From Chlorogloea purpurea SAG 13.99 (GTDB lineage: Bacteria > Cyanobacteriota > Cyanobacteriia > Cyanobacteriales > Microcystaceae): 60,245 bases of DNA. The position numbers and the translations under genes were made by a program. The notes below the pieces were generated by a model that worked only from the letters and a program-made list of their open reading frames with translations, did no database searches and had not been told where the DNA came from. Positions 28,265 to 37,726 of this stretch are shown here, piece by piece (positions within the stretch are counted from its first letter, which is position 1; every line of letters starts with the position of its first letter). The stretch spans positions 1-60,245 of the forward strand of contig JADQBB010000027.1 of NCBI GenBank assembly GCA_016903695.1, in the 5' to 3' direction.

Positions 28265-30883
28265 TCAGCCGCTCACTCCCTGCATCAGAAGCGTTTTAAA
28301 GCTCAATCGCTCATCGCTCACATCGACGAAAATAGTTTCACCAGGTTTATATTCTCCCTTGAGAATATTTTTGGCTATGGGAGTTTCCAAGTATCGCTGG
28401 ACGGCCCGTTTTAATGGTCTCGCACCGTATACAGGGTCGTAACCAATTTCCGCGATGTAATCTAAAGCCGATTCGGAGAGTTTCAGACCCAGTTTTTGCT
28501 CTGCCAAACGATCGCTCAGATTTTTAACTTGTAGACTAACGATCTGCCGTAATTGAGATTTATTCAAACTGTGGAAAATGATAATCTCATCGATACGGTT
28601 GAGAAATTCTGGGCGGAAACTATTGCGCATGGCTTCCATGACCCTAGCCTGCATCTCGTCGTAACGGGAATCATCCCCGGCCACGTCTAAGATGTACTGG
28701 GAACCAATATTACTCGTCATGATGATGATGGTATTTTTAAAATCCACCACATGACCTTGAGAATCAGTGACGCGCCCGTCATCGAGAATCTGCAACATGA
28801 CGTTAAATACATCGGGGTGCGCTTTCTCGATTTCATCGAAAAGGATGACTGAATAGGGGCGGCGGCGGATGGCTTCCGTTAACTGTCCGCCTTCGTCGTA
28901 GCCCACGTATCCCGGAGGTGCGCCGAGTAAGCGAGAAACCGTGTGTTTCTCCATATATTCGGACATATCGATCCGCACCATCGCTTCTTGAGTATCGAAG
29001 AGATTTTCCGCTAAAGCTTTGGCTAACTCGGTTTTACCTACCCCGGTGGGGCCGAGGAAAATAAAGCTAGCGGTGGGACGATTGGGGTCGGATAATCCCG
29101 CCCTCGAACGTTGGATAGCTTCCGCTACGGCGGTTACGGCTTCATCTTGACCGATAACGCGATCGTGTAATTCGTCTTCGAGATGCAGCAGTTTCTCTTT
29201 CTCCGACTCTACCAGTTTACTCAGGGGTATACCAGTCCATTTAGAGATGATTTCGGCGATGTCCGATTCTAGGACTTCTTCTCTGAGGAGACTTTTGCCG
29301 GTGGTTTGTTTGTCGGCTAATTGAGATTCGTAGTGATCCAGTTGAGTTTGCAATTCGTTCAATTTGCCATAGCGTAACTCGGCCATTTTATTGAGGTCGT
29401 AGTCTCTTTCTGCCTGTTGGATTTCCAGGTTAACTCCATCGATCTGTTCTTTAACTTTGCGGAGTCGATCGATAACTTCTTTTTCCCCTTGCCATTGGGC
29501 ATTGAAACGGCTTTGCTCTTCTTTGAGGTTGGCTAACTCCTGTTCGAGTTTCTGTAAGCGTTCGCGGGAGGCGGGATCGTTCTCTCTCTGTAATGATAAC
29601 CTCTCCATTTCTAATTGGAGGATCTTACGGTCGATCTCGTCGAGTTCTTCCGGCTTGGAAGTAATCTCCATCTTTAATTTAGCGGCCGCTTCATCTACTA
29701 GATCGATCGCTTTGTCGGGGAGAAAACGATCGCTGATATAACGGCTGGATAATACCGCCGCGGCCACCAGGGCGTTATCGGCTATCTTAACCCCGTGATG
29801 CACTTCGTACCTCTCTTTTAAACCCCTTAAAATCGAGATGGTGTCGATCACGTTCGGTTCATCCACTAACACCTCTTGGAAGCGTCTTTCCAGGGCCGCG
29901 TCTTTCTCGATATATTTGCGATACTCGTCGAGGGTGGTGGCCCCGATGCAACGTAATTCACCCCTGGCTAACATGGGTTTGAGGAGATTACTCGCATCCA
30001 TCGCCCCTTGAGTCGCACCGGCCCCCACGACGGTATGAATTTCATCGATGAACATGATGATCTTACCTTGAGAGTCGGTGACTTCTTTGAGGACGGCTTT
30101 TAATCTCTCTTCAAATTCACCCCGATATTTAGCCCCGGCGATCAAACCGCCCAGGTCTAAAGCGATCAGTTGACGATCGAGTAGAGATTCCGGTACATCT
30201 CTTTTAATAATACGCTGGGCTAATCCCTCGACGATAGCGGTTTTACCTACACCAGGCTCACCTATTAAGACCGGGTTATTTTTAGTGCGGCGGGAGAGGA
30301 TTTGAATGGTGCGGCGGATTTCCTCGTCACGCCCGATAACGGGGTCTAATTTCCCTTCTCTGGCCGACTGGGTTAAATCCCGTCCGTATTTTTCTAGGGC
30401 TTCGTATTTTCCTTCGGGATTTTGATCGGTCACTTTCTGACTGCCTCTGACTTGTTTGATGATTTCTTTGAGTCTGTTTTCCGTTAAGCCGTATTCCTGA
30501 AACAAGGCTTTCCCGAAACGATCGTCTTTACAGTAGCCTAGTAGTAGATGCTCGATGGAGATGAAGTCATCGCCGAATTCTTTGCGATAACTCTCAGCTC
30601 GATCGAGTAAACTGTCTAAAGCTTTGCCCAAGTAAATAGAATCTCCCACGTTGGAGACTCTCGGCTGTTTGCGGATGAAGTCGTCTACACTCTGACGTAG
30701 CCTGCTGACGCTGATGTTAGCTTTATTGAAGATACTGTTGGCTAACCCGTCTTCTTCGAGAAGGGCTTTCATCAGGTGGTCTGTTTCGATCTGTTGCTGT
30801 TTGTTTTCTTTGGCTATGTCAGCAGTTTTGGCGATCGCTGACCAAGCTTTCTCTGTAAATTGATTAGGATTACTGGGTTGCAT
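28265..30883 (-). CDS. clpB: ATP-dependent chaperone ClpB
   Basis: 872 residues, full length. N-terminal Clp repeats (about 1-150), AAA1 with Walker A GEPGVGKT and DEIHT, a coiled-coil middle domain (about 410-525; [24 protein letters not shown]-like end), AAA2 with Walker [14 protein letters not shown] and [12 protein letters not shown], and the C-terminal [15 protein letters not shown]. The long middle domain and lack of an IGF/L loop identify a disaggregase that works with DnaK, not a ClpP partner. It resembles the cyanobacterial ClpB1 type. No CIRCE element was seen upstream. Confidence 0.96.
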   Translation of the reverse strand: MQPSNPNQFTEKAWSAIAKTADIAKENKQQQIETDHLMKALLEEDGLANSIFNKANISVSRLRQSVDDFIRKQPRVSNVGDSIYLGKALDSLLDRAESYRKEFGDDFISIEHLLLGYCKDDRFGKALFQEYGLTENRLKEIIKQVRGSQKVTDQNPEGKYEALEKYGRDLTQSAREGKLDPVIGRDEEIRRTIQILSRRTKNNPVLIGEPGVGKTAIVEGLAQRIIKRDVPESLLDRQLIALDLGGLIAGAKYRGEFEERLKAVLKEVTDSQGKIIMFIDEIHTVVGAGATQGAMDASNLLKPMLARGELRCIGATTLDEYRKYIEKDAALERRFQEVLVDEPNVIDTISILRGLKERYEVHHGVKIADNALVAAAVLSSRYISDRFLPDKAIDLVDEAAAKLKMEITSKPEELDEIDRKILQLEMERLSLQRENDPASRERLQKLEQELANLKEEQSRFNAQWQGEKEVIDRLRKVKEQIDGVNLEIQQAERDYDLNKMAELRYGKLNELQTQLDHYESQLADKQTTGKSLLREEVLESDIAEIISKWTGIPLSKLVESEKEKLLHLEDELHDRVIGQDEAVTAVAEAIQRSRAGLSDPNRPTASFIFLGPTGVGKTELAKALAENLFDTQEAMVRIDMSEYMEKHTVSRLLGAPPGYVGYDEGGQLTEAIRRRPYSVILFDEIEKAHPDVFNVMLQILDDGRVTDSQGHVVDFKNTIIIMTSNIGSQYILDVAGDDSRYDEMQARVMEAMRNSFRPEFLNRIDEIIIFHSLNKSQLRQIVSLQVKNLSDRLAEQKLGLKLSESALDYIAEIGYDPVYGARPLKRAVQRYLETPIAKNILKGEYKPGETIFVDVSDERLSFKTLLMQGVSG

Positions 30884-31034
30884 TTTTATATATAGTCACT
30901 ATTACTCTTATGATTTATTGTAAATATCAAGGGTCTTTTTCCCAGTCTGGTATACCGTATCTTCAAGGTGTGATTAACCGATAATAATATTTCCTGTTGC
31001 CTTGAAAAAATTGGAAAATTAGAGACAATATCAT

Positions 31035-31064
31035 ATCCTGTCACCAAAAACGCGGTAACAGGAT
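31035..31064 (-). terminator. Hairpin downstream of the small hypothetical gene
   Basis: ATCCTGT (31035-31041) pairs with ACAGGAT (31058-31064), extended inward by ACC/GGT after a one-base mismatch, around an A-rich loop. It lies 80 bases past the stop of the minus-strand ORF at 31144. The rest of 30884-31143 holds no gene I can see; it should contain the clpB promoter. Confidence 0.4.
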
Positions 31065-31143
31065 TTAGTATTAACTATATCGTTTTGATATGGAGATCGG
31101 GGATCGTTAAACTCTAGAAAATTCGGCGCGAAGAATCCAGCAA

Positions 31144-31365
31144 TCAATAAGGCGAAGGGTAGCTGAACTGGTTTTCGTGTAATATTGTTTCGCCGAAATC
31201 GGGAACCCAGGCTATCCACTCGCTCACCGATACTTGACAGAGTAACAGCGCTTCGTTATGGCCAAAATCGCTTAAAGGTTGTAGTAATTGTACCCAATCG
31301 CAAAAACGAGGTAGGGGGCAAAAGGGAGCAGAGAAAGAATGTTGAGTTACGGTTGCGGTGGTCAT
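31144..31365 (-). CDS. Small conserved-looking hypothetical protein (73 aa)
   Basis: The frame begins at ATG 31365, preceded by a GAAGGATGA ribosome site. Composition is that of a real protein (CPLPRFCDWVQLLQPLSDFG, VSEWIAWVPDFGE): aromatic-rich, acidic, without membrane segments. I recall similar short proteins in other cyanobacteria but know no function. It lies between clpB and ftsH, facing away from ftsH. A 7-bp-stem hairpin sits just upstream at 31392-31416. Confidence 0.55.
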   Translation of the reverse strand: MTTATVTQHSFSAPFCPLPRFCDWVQLLQPLSDFGHNEALLLCQVSVSEWIAWVPDFGETILHENQFSYPSPY

Positions 31366-31391
31366 ACATTATCATCCTTCAGAGTGCAGGG

Positions 31392-31416
31392 GCGAACCGG
31401 CTTGAATCGGGTTCGC
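31392..31416. repeat. Small inverted repeat upstream of the 73-aa ORF
   Basis: GCGAACC (31392-31398) / GGTTCGC (31410-31416), perfect 7-bp stem with an 11-base loop. It may be a small interspersed palindrome or a regulatory hairpin; nothing else supports either reading. Confidence 0.35.
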
Positions 31417-31620
31417 TAAACTTGTAGATAGACTCTAGTTTATCTTAATTTTATGTATCTTATGTTACTGATTAGTGTAAGTAATGTTAAGAAGAATACT
31501 AAACTTCAGGAAGATCGGCTTTTGCCTTGTCCATCGATCCTGAGAAACGTTAACATAAATTAACAAGAGAAAAAACTAGCAGAGCAACGCTAGAGATTGA
31601 ATAAACCTAAAACCCCCCCC

Positions 31621-31625
31621 GGAGG
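31621..31625 (+). promoter_or_regulatory. Shine-Dalgarno GGAGG that decides the ftsH start
   Basis: GGAGG at 31621-31625 stands 10 bases before GTG 31636. It lies inside the longer frame that begins at TTG 31597 and argues for the GTG as the true start. Confidence 0.6.
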
Positions 31626-31635
31626 CAATAAGAGC

Positions 31636-33489
31636 GTGAACAAAAACGGCAATAACAAAAAATGGCGAAACGCAGGACTGTACGCACTGTTGCTCATTGT
31701 TGTCCTAGCCCTAGCATCCGCCTTTTTCGATCGACCGCCGACCGTACAGAAGACTTGGAAATACAGCGAATTCTTACAAGAAGTAAAAGATAAGAAAGTA
31801 GAAGCGGTAAGACTGAGCGCTGATCGCACCAGAGCGATCGTACCGACTCAAGACGGCTCTCAAGTAATCGTAAATCTCCCCAACGATCCGCAACTGATCA
31901 ACATCTTGGCAGAAAACGGCGTGGACATCTCGGTTCTACCCCAGAAAGAAGAAGGACTCTGGGTGAGAGCGTTCAGCAGCCTATTCTTCCCCATCTTACT
32001 CCTGGCCGGTCTGTTCTTCCTCCTGCGTCGCGCCCAGAGTGGCCCCGGTTCCCAGGCGATGAACTTCGGCAAATCGAAAGCGCGGGTACAGATGGAACCC
32101 CAAACCCAAGTCACATTCGGTGATGTAGCGGGTATCGAAGGCGCGAAACTAGAACTGGCGGAAGTGGTAGACTTCCTCAAAAACGCCGATCGCTTCACCG
32201 CTATTGGTGCGAAAATACCTAAAGGTGTTCTCCTGGTAGGCCCTCCGGGGACGGGAAAAACCCTCTTAGCCCGTGCCGTGGCCGGGGAAGCGGGCGTGCC
32301 TTTCTTCAGTATCTCCGGTTCGGAATTCGTGGAAATGTTCGTGGGTGTGGGTGCATCCCGCGTCCGTGACTTATTCGAACAAGCTAAAGCCAACGCTCCC
32401 TGTATCGTCTTCATCGATGAGATCGACGCGGTAGGCCGTCAGCGCGGCGCTGGTTTAGGCGGCGGTAACGATGAAAGAGAACAGACCCTCAACCAGTTAC
32501 TCACCGAGATGGATGGTTTTGAAGGCAACACCGGCATCATCATCATTGCGGCTACTAACCGCCCCGACGTACTCGACGCGGCCCTATTGCGCCCCGGTCG
32601 TTTCGATCGTCAGGTAGTAGTAGATAGACCCGACTACGCCGGTAGAAAAGAAATCCTCCTCGTCCATGCCCGCGGTAAAACCCTGGCCCAAGACGTGGAT
32701 CTAGATAAAATCGCCCGCCGTACACCAGGCTTCACCGGCGCTGATTTAGCCAACCTCCTCAACGAAGCCGCTATTCTCGCCGCCCGCCGTAATCTCACCG
32801 AGATCTCGATGGATGAAGTGAACGACGCAATCGATCGTGTTCTGGCCGGCCCCGAGAAGAAAAACCGCGTGATGAGCGAGAAACGTAAAACCTTAGTAGC
32901 CTATCACGAAGCCGGACACGCCCTGGTCGGTGCTTTGATGCCCGATTACGACCCGGTACAGAAAATCAGCATCATCCCCCGCGGTCGCGCCGGTGGTCTA
33001 ACCTGGTTCACTCCCAGTGAAGATCGGATGGAATCGGGTTTATATTCCCGTTCCTACTTGCAGAATCAAATGGCCGTGGCTTTAGGCGGTCGTTTAGCCG
33101 AAGAAATCATCTTCGGTGAAGAAGAAGTGACCACGGGTGCTTCTAACGACTTACAACAGGTGGCGCGGGTAGCCCGTCAGATGGTGACTCGTTTCGGTAT
33201 GAGCGAGCGTCTCGGCCCCGTCACTCTCGGTCGTCAAAGCGGTAACGTGTTCCTCGGTCGTGAAATCGCTTCCGACAGGGACTTCTCCGACGAGACGGCA
33301 GCGGCGATCGATGAAGAGGTACGCAACCTCGTAGAACAAGCTTATCGCCGAGCGAAAGATGTTCTCGTTCACAATCGCCCCGTCCTCGATCAGTTAGCGC
33401 AGATGCTAGTGGAGAAAGAGACGGTTGATTCCGAGGAGTTCCAACAACTTCTCGCTAATAACGATGTGAAAATGGCTGCTCTGGCTTAA
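31636..33489 (+). CDS. ftsH: ATP-dependent zinc metalloprotease FtsH (FtsH3-type paralogue)
   Basis: 617 residues from GTG 31636 ([20 protein letters not shown]). Two N-terminal membrane segments flank a short lumenal domain. The AAA+ domain has Walker A GPPGTGKT, pore loop [13 protein letters not shown], Walker [16 protein letters not shown], and [23 protein letters not shown]; the protease has HEAGH. It differs from the other FtsH here (655 aa, minus strand) in pore loop and lumenal domain, so the two are old paralogues able to form hetero-hexamers. By memory of Synechocystis it is closest to FtsH3/FtsH1 and not to FtsH2; FtsH3 is shared between cytoplasmic- and thylakoid-membrane complexes. 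A strong terminator follows. Confidence 0.93.
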   Translation: MNKNGNNKKWRNAGLYALLLIVVLALASAFFDRPPTVQKTWKYSEFLQEVKDKKVEAVRLSADRTRAIVPTQDGSQVIVNLPNDPQLINILAENGVDISVLPQKEEGLWVRAFSSLFFPILLLAGLFFLLRRAQSGPGSQAMNFGKSKARVQMEPQTQVTFGDVAGIEGAKLELAEVVDFLKNADRFTAIGAKIPKGVLLVGPPGTGKTLLARAVAGEAGVPFFSISGSEFVEMFVGVGASRVRDLFEQAKANAPCIVFIDEIDAVGRQRGAGLGGGNDEREQTLNQLLTEMDGFEGNTGIIIIAATNRPDVLDAALLRPGRFDRQVVVDRPDYAGRKEILLVHARGKTLAQDVDLDKIARRTPGFTGADLANLLNEAAILAARRNLTEISMDEVNDAIDRVLAGPEKKNRVMSEKRKTLVAYHEAGHALVGALMPDYDPVQKISIIPRGRAGGLTWFTPSEDRMESGLYSRSYLQNQMAVALGGRLAEEIIFGEEEVTTGASNDLQQVARVARQMVTRFGMSERLGPVTLGRQSGNVFLGREIASDRDFSDETAAAIDEEVRNLVEQAYRRAKDVLVHNRPVLDQLAQMLVEKETVDSEEFQQLLANNDVKMAALA

Positions 33490-33511
33490 AAAACTCTAAT
33501 GAATCTTTTGA

Positions 33512-33539
33512 AACCGTCTCTTGTATGGGGCGGTTTTTT
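33512..33539 (+). terminator. Rho-independent terminator after ftsH
   Basis: AACCGTC (33512-33518) pairs with GGCGGTT (33529-33535) with one G-U pair, followed by a run of T to 33539, 23 bases after the ftsH stop. Confidence 0.75.
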
Positions 33540-33587
33540 AATATTTAGCTATCTTCCGGTGACTCTCACCATGACGCAAATCAAAAG

Positions 33588-34152
33588 TCAAGGTAATATT
33601 TCTAAATAATCTACCCGCTCAGATTGGATTAAATTAAAATGCCTTCTATCTAAAGTTAAAATGCGTGTAATTTGATAGCGTTCAGCTAAGACGATAAGAC
33701 TAGCATCCACGAAACCTAAAGGTAAATCGGGAGCATCCCAATTATGCGAGGTATACCTAACCCGACCCTGATTAAAATCACGGTCTCATAGCAGAAGTCC
33801 TCTTAAGAGGACTTGGACTATGAGGCGGGGAATTGATTCCCCGCCGGTCGTTGCAAAAATTGGATGTTCCCGGTAAATCTTTATATTTTTCCATGATTGC
33901 AGTGGCTTTAATAATATCTTGTACATCAATAGATATATATTTAAAATAGCCGTCGCTCAAATCTTGCAAAAAAGCTCTACTAACTCTCTCACCGAGATAT
34001 TTTGTCGCTAAGTAATCTACTTCTGGAAGAACCGTTACAGGAATATAAAAGGAGTAATTTTTAATAACATTAGCCGCTGATAGGTGATATTCATCATCTT
34101 TATCTAAAAAAGCGATGATACCGCTAGTATCGGCAATCACTCTCCTGTCCAC
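33588..34152 (-). pseudogene. PIN-domain toxin (VapC-like) interrupted by a MITE
   Basis: Reading from GTG 34152 the PIN fold starts normally (VIADTSGIIAFLDKDD with the first catalytic Asp; TVLPEVDYLATKYLG) up to KYKDLP, then enters 143 bp of inserted DNA and stops. The missing C-terminal half lies beyond the insertion: LGFVDASLIVLAERYQITR with another catalytic Asp, then TLDRRHFN, ending at TGA 33588-33590. Removing the insert plus one 8-bp target copy (151 bp) joins KDLP to LGFVDAS in frame and gives a 137-codon gene. As it stands only a truncated toxin of 124 residues with a nonsense tail can be made. It overlaps the upstream RHH antitoxin gene by 16 bp. Confidence 0.88.
33721..33879. mobile_element. 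143-bp MITE with terminal inverted repeats and 8-bp target duplication
   Basis: The element (33729-33871) is flanked by GGTAAATC at 33721-33728 and 33872-33879. Its ends are inverted repeats: GGGAGCATCCCAATT at the left against GGGAACATCCAATT read inward from the right, with further imperfect matching inside. The body holds two palindromes, one centred on CCTCTTAAGAGG and one GGCGGGGA/TCCCCGCC. There is no coding capacity. GGG-starting ends with an 8-bp duplication resemble ISL3-type elements, so it is probably mobilised in trans by such a transposase; the family is an inference. Confidence 0.85.
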
Positions 34153-34355
34153 AATAATTCCTCGCTTCTCGCGGATAAATCCCCTCTACCGCTAGCACCA
34201 ATACCTAACGACCGGGGCATATTATTAACATTATTAGCTAGATAATCAGTAATAATCTCTTGAATTATTTCTGGAATAGATTTTCCTGTCTTGTCGGCTA
34301 ACCCTTGAAGAGTAGCTTCGGCTTCTTGGGGCAAATAGACAATTGTTGGTTTCAT
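34137..34355 (-). CDS. Ribbon-helix-helix antitoxin paired with the PIN toxin
   Basis: 72 residues. The N-terminal ~45 residues fit a CopG/RHH DNA-binding fold (TIVYLPQEAEATLQGLADKT, SIPEIIQEIITDYL). The C-terminal tail (PRSLGIGASGRGDLSARSEE) is the flexible, toxin-neutralising segment seen in many cyanobacterial RHH antitoxins. It overlaps the toxin gene by 16 bp, the standard order of antitoxin then toxin. It lies 59 bp downstream of the DUF499 ATPase gene, so the pair sits at the 3' end of the defence island. With the toxin broken by a MITE, the antitoxin is probably an orphan repressor. Confidence 0.8.
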   Translation of the reverse strand: MKPTIVYLPQEAEATLQGLADKTGKSIPEIIQEIITDYLANNVNNMPRSLGIGASGRGDLSARSEELLWTGE

Positions 34356-34414
34356 AAATTTTTACATAATATAATCAATATATTAACTATAATATGCCAC
34401 TAATGTATCGGAGT

Positions 34415-37400
34415 TCAATCTTCCTCGAAACTAAAATCTTTGAATTTCAAGGTGCGACAATTTTCCGTCACCGTCCTGACTATATCGTCGGGAACTCCCC
34501 CCGGAACGATCGTTTTTATATCCAGGATTATCTCCACTTCCGCACCTTTGAGCTTCGTTAGATGTTGGATGATCTCATTGGCTATATCCGGTACGTCCCG
34601 GTTGAGCCGCATCGGGTCTAACGAGACGTTACCGTAAAATCTCTTTAATACTTTCTTCTCTACCGGCGGGGGTGGGGGGTCTACGGAATCGGGGGTACTC
34701 GTGCCCGTATCCGTGGGGCGCGGGTGAGGGTTTTCTATGGGCGGGGGCGGCACGATTTCGGCTTCTATCTGCTTCCGGGCTACATCCGATCGTACCAGTA
34801 AACATCGATCGCCGATACCAGGCTCGATGTGCCGGAAACGCGCTAGATTGATATATTCCCCCTTGCTCTCGTCCCATCCCTCGGCGTAGGCGAAACTGGC
34901 TTTATCGTCGATCGATAATAATCCCTCCTTCACCGCGGCTAATAACACCGCCGTGTTTTGCAGGCGGGGCATATAGATATAACGAGTGAGGTATCCCGCC
35001 AATTTATCGAGGTCGATGTGAGGGGTTTCGTGCCAGATATATTTATCGAGTACGTCCATCCGCAACCGTAGGGGGGCGTAGGTTTCCAGCAGGCAATCGT
35101 CGTTGAGTAACTTGCGGGCGGCTCTGGCCACGGGGGAATCGTCCCCGGATTGGAGTTTGCCCTCTCGCCACACCATGGGGTTTTTGGGATCTTCCTGTTC
35201 CGGGAATAAGAGCCAGCAATAGGTTTGGTTGAGCAGTTTGCCCACCGTCTTATCAGTTTGCTCCTTTTTGAAGGTGGCTTGTTTGCTCTGGCCCACGTCG
35301 AGATTAAGCGCGTCTTTCTCCTCCACTATCTCTTTCCAGGCGAGATACCCGGCCACGTCTTTTTCTAAACTGTCGATGGTGCTTTTTTCGGGGGCGAGAA
35401 AGATCAGGGTGTTTTTGTGGTAGCGGGGGGCGTTACCCCTGTAATGCAATATCTCCTCGGAAAATACCCTGGCGGGACTGTCTTCTAAGCCTTTACTGTG
35501 TTGTTCGTTCGGGCCGAGGATGACGAGACGCACCCCCAGGTTAGCCTCGTCGCCCACGTCGCCGCTGCTTTCCGGGGCGATATGCACTGCGCCGAATTTG
35601 GCCCGCTCCCTGTCGCCCTTCAATCTCCTGATTATCTCCTGGGTTATCTTGTGTTTTTCTTCTAAAAGTTGATTGGCTCGATCGTTGGCGGTGCGGGTGA
35701 CGTTGGGCTGGGTGGAGATCCAATAACGACTGTTATCGAGATAAAGATAGGTGGCGCGATCGCTCAACTTCCTGAGAGCGTCGGCGAAAGTGCTGGTTCT
35801 CTCCCCCGGTTGCACACAACCAAGTTTGATCCGTTGCTCGTCTATGCCCCGGTTGGCGACGCGATAGGTGGGGGCGGATCCGAGGTATACGGTGCGGGCG
35901 ACGCGGCGACAGGCGGAGTAACGGCCGAGGTTGGGATTACTATCTAGCTCCAGGGGCAGGGAGTTGGGGCCGTCCACGTCCTTCTCGATGATGGGAACCC
36001 AATTGTCGTCGAGGTAGCGGGTGAGTTCCGATTGTACCCCCGCGTCGTCCATCGGCAGGTGGGCGGGCATGATCAGGGGGCTTCTGTCCCCCCGCTCCCA
36101 GAGACAGTGAATCACCTTCGCCATCAGGCGCAAAACTCCCCGGGTGCGCTGGAATTTGTCTATGGTCGACCAGTCGGAATACAGTCTGTCGAAAAATTCC
36201 GGGTGTATGGGATACGCTTCCCGCAATCGCTTCTCGTAATGGGCCTCGCGGCACTCGCTGGGAAATTCTTGGGCCTGCCCCCGGTACATCTCGGAGAAGG
36301 AGCGTACCACCGCGTCCCTATCCTTGAACAGGGTGGCTTCGGTGGTGGTTTGGAAGAGGCGGCGGCGCACGATCTCGAAACTTTCCTCGGCGCTCGCGGG
36401 GCGCCAAGGGGATTCCACCCGGCCGATCGCGTTCTTGAGTCGATCGAGGGCTTCCTTGCCGTTATCGCCGCCGATTTCGATGTCGGAGGAGGGAATACTC
36501 ACCACCAGCAGGGTTCGATCGGCGTTTTTAGCCGATTCGCTCAGGGTTTGGGCGAAGGTGAAATGGGTGTCGAAGCTTCCCCCCGGTAGGTCGGCGCGAT
36601 CGTGCAGTTGACGGGCGTAGGACACCCACTCATCGACGAGGATCATGCAGGGGGCGTAGCGATTGAATAGGGTTTTCAGCGCGTCGCCGGGGTTGGTGGC
36701 GGTTTCGTCCGCTTCCCGGATCATCTCGTAAGCTTCCCTGCCCCCCAATTGGTAGGCTATCTCGCCCCAGAGGGTGCGGACTCCGGTGCCGTCCTTTTTC
36801 TTTTGGATCGAACCGGGGGAGATTTTATTACCGACGATAACGGCGGTTTGAACGTTACCCGGTAGGGTGGTGATGCCCGCGCTCGCGAACACGGATTCTA
36901 TGCCGGGGAGGTCTTGGGCTTTCGCGCCGGAGAAAAGGTGGAATAGGGCGAGCATGGCGTGGGTTTTGCCGCCCCCGAAGTTGGTTTGTAGCTCGATGAC
37001 CGGATCTCCTCCCCGAACGGTGAGGCGGATCAGGGCGTTACCGAGGAGTTGTTTCAGTCCCTCGGTGAGGTAGGTGCGGCGGAAAAATTCATCGGGGAGA
37101 CGGTACTCGTCGGAGCCTTCATCGAGGTACACTTGCCACAGGTCGGCGGCGAATTCCGCTTGTTGGTAACGCCCGGATGCTACGTCCTGGTGTGGGGTGG
37201 CGATTTCCCGCCAGGGTTTCAAACCGGCCATCGGTTCTCCCCCGGTGGCGATGCTGGCTATCCTGCGGGTTTCTCTCCTGGCTTGGTCTTCGTAGGTGAC
37301 TCTCATCAGTTCCCGTTTTTGATGCTCTATCTCGGCGGTGTCGGCGGATACGGCGCTTAGTAATCTGGCGATGCTGTCGTAGGCGCGATAGGCGTTATCG

Positions 37401-37720
37401 AAGGTGAAGGTGTTGCTATGAGCCCAACTGTTACGGGTGTCTCTCAGTTCGCTCACGAGGGAGCGCTCGCTATGACCGAGGGTTTTTTTGAAGACTTCGT
37501 GCCAATGGTCGCACATCAGTTTCAGCAGGGCGGCAAGGTCTTCTTCAAGGGCGCTCTCGTCGGCTTTTTTGCTTTTGTAGTTATCGCTGAAGGTGTCGAG
37601 GGCGATCGAGATCCAACCCTCTCCGTAGCGGTTTTTCATCTCCCTGGCTATGAAGGGATAGATTCCCCTTGTCAGTATTTCTAGTGCTTGTCCTACTCGT
37701 TGATGATTACTAAGGGCCAT
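34415..37720 (-). CDS. DUF499 AAA+ ATPase with N-terminal Swt1-like HEPN domain (Hma-type ATPase)
   Basis: 1101 residues. Residues ~1-130 look like a Swt1-type HEPN domain, including ELRDTRNSWAHS, where R96 and H101 make the Rx4H RNase motif with Asn after the Arg. The DUF499 ATPase follows: Walker A TNFGGGKTH (about 246-254), Walker B CMILVDEWVSYAR, and LLVVSIPSSDIEIG as sensor region. A Pro-rich linker (about 995-1025) precedes a C-terminal ~75-residue domain (FYGNVSLDPMRLNRDVPDIA). It lies 6 bp after the DUF1156 methylase. DUF499 proteins are defence-island ATPases distantly like PglY/BrxC. The HEPN motif suggests an RNA-cleaving, growth-arrest output. GC is clearly above neighbouring housekeeping genes. 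Confidence 0.85.
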   Translation of the reverse strand: MALSNHQRVGQALEILTRGIYPFIAREMKNRYGEGWISIALDTFSDNYKSKKADESALEEDLAALLKLMCDHWHEVFKKTLGHSERSLVSELRDTRNSWAHSNTFTFDNAYRAYDSIARLLSAVSADTAEIEHQKRELMRVTYEDQARRETRRIASIATGGEPMAGLKPWREIATPHQDVASGRYQQAEFAADLWQVYLDEGSDEYRLPDEFFRRTYLTEGLKQLLGNALIRLTVRGGDPVIELQTNFGGGKTHAMLALFHLFSGAKAQDLPGIESVFASAGITTLPGNVQTAVIVGNKISPGSIQKKKDGTGVRTLWGEIAYQLGGREAYEMIREADETATNPGDALKTLFNRYAPCMILVDEWVSYARQLHDRADLPGGSFDTHFTFAQTLSESAKNADRTLLVVSIPSSDIEIGGDNGKEALDRLKNAIGRVESPWRPASAEESFEIVRRRLFQTTTEATLFKDRDAVVRSFSEMYRGQAQEFPSECREAHYEKRLREAYPIHPEFFDRLYSDWSTIDKFQRTRGVLRLMAKVIHCLWERGDRSPLIMPAHLPMDDAGVQSELTRYLDDNWVPIIEKDVDGPNSLPLELDSNPNLGRYSACRRVARTVYLGSAPTYRVANRGIDEQRIKLGCVQPGERTSTFADALRKLSDRATYLYLDNSRYWISTQPNVTRTANDRANQLLEEKHKITQEIIRRLKGDRERAKFGAVHIAPESSGDVGDEANLGVRLVILGPNEQHSKGLEDSPARVFSEEILHYRGNAPRYHKNTLIFLAPEKSTIDSLEKDVAGYLAWKEIVEEKDALNLDVGQSKQATFKKEQTDKTVGKLLNQTYCWLLFPEQEDPKNPMVWREGKLQSGDDSPVARAARKLLNDDCLLETYAPLRLRMDVLDKYIWHETPHIDLDKLAGYLTRYIYMPRLQNTAVLLAAVKEGLLSIDDKASFAYAEGWDESKGEYINLARFRHIEPGIGDRCLLVRSDVARKQIEAEIVPPPPIENPHPRPTDTGTSTPDSVDPPPPPVEKKVLKRFYGNVSLDPMRLNRDVPDIANEIIQHLTKLKGAEVEIILDIKTIVPGGVPDDIVRTVTENCRTLKFKDFSFEED

Positions 37721-37726
37721 AAGTGT

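Noticed and set aside
31381..31420. tRNA-like segment (GGTTCG)
   Set aside because: It is only a 7-bp hairpin; no cloverleaf or anticodon arm can be drawn.
31597..31635. TTG start for the plus-strand ftsH
   Set aside because: GGAGG lies 10 bases before GTG 31636, and the resulting N-terminus resembles homologues.
33778..34152. Intact 124-aa PIN protein ending GTSNFCNDRRG...
   Set aside because: The last ~30 residues are read from the inserted MITE; the true C-terminal half lies beyond it at 33588-33720.
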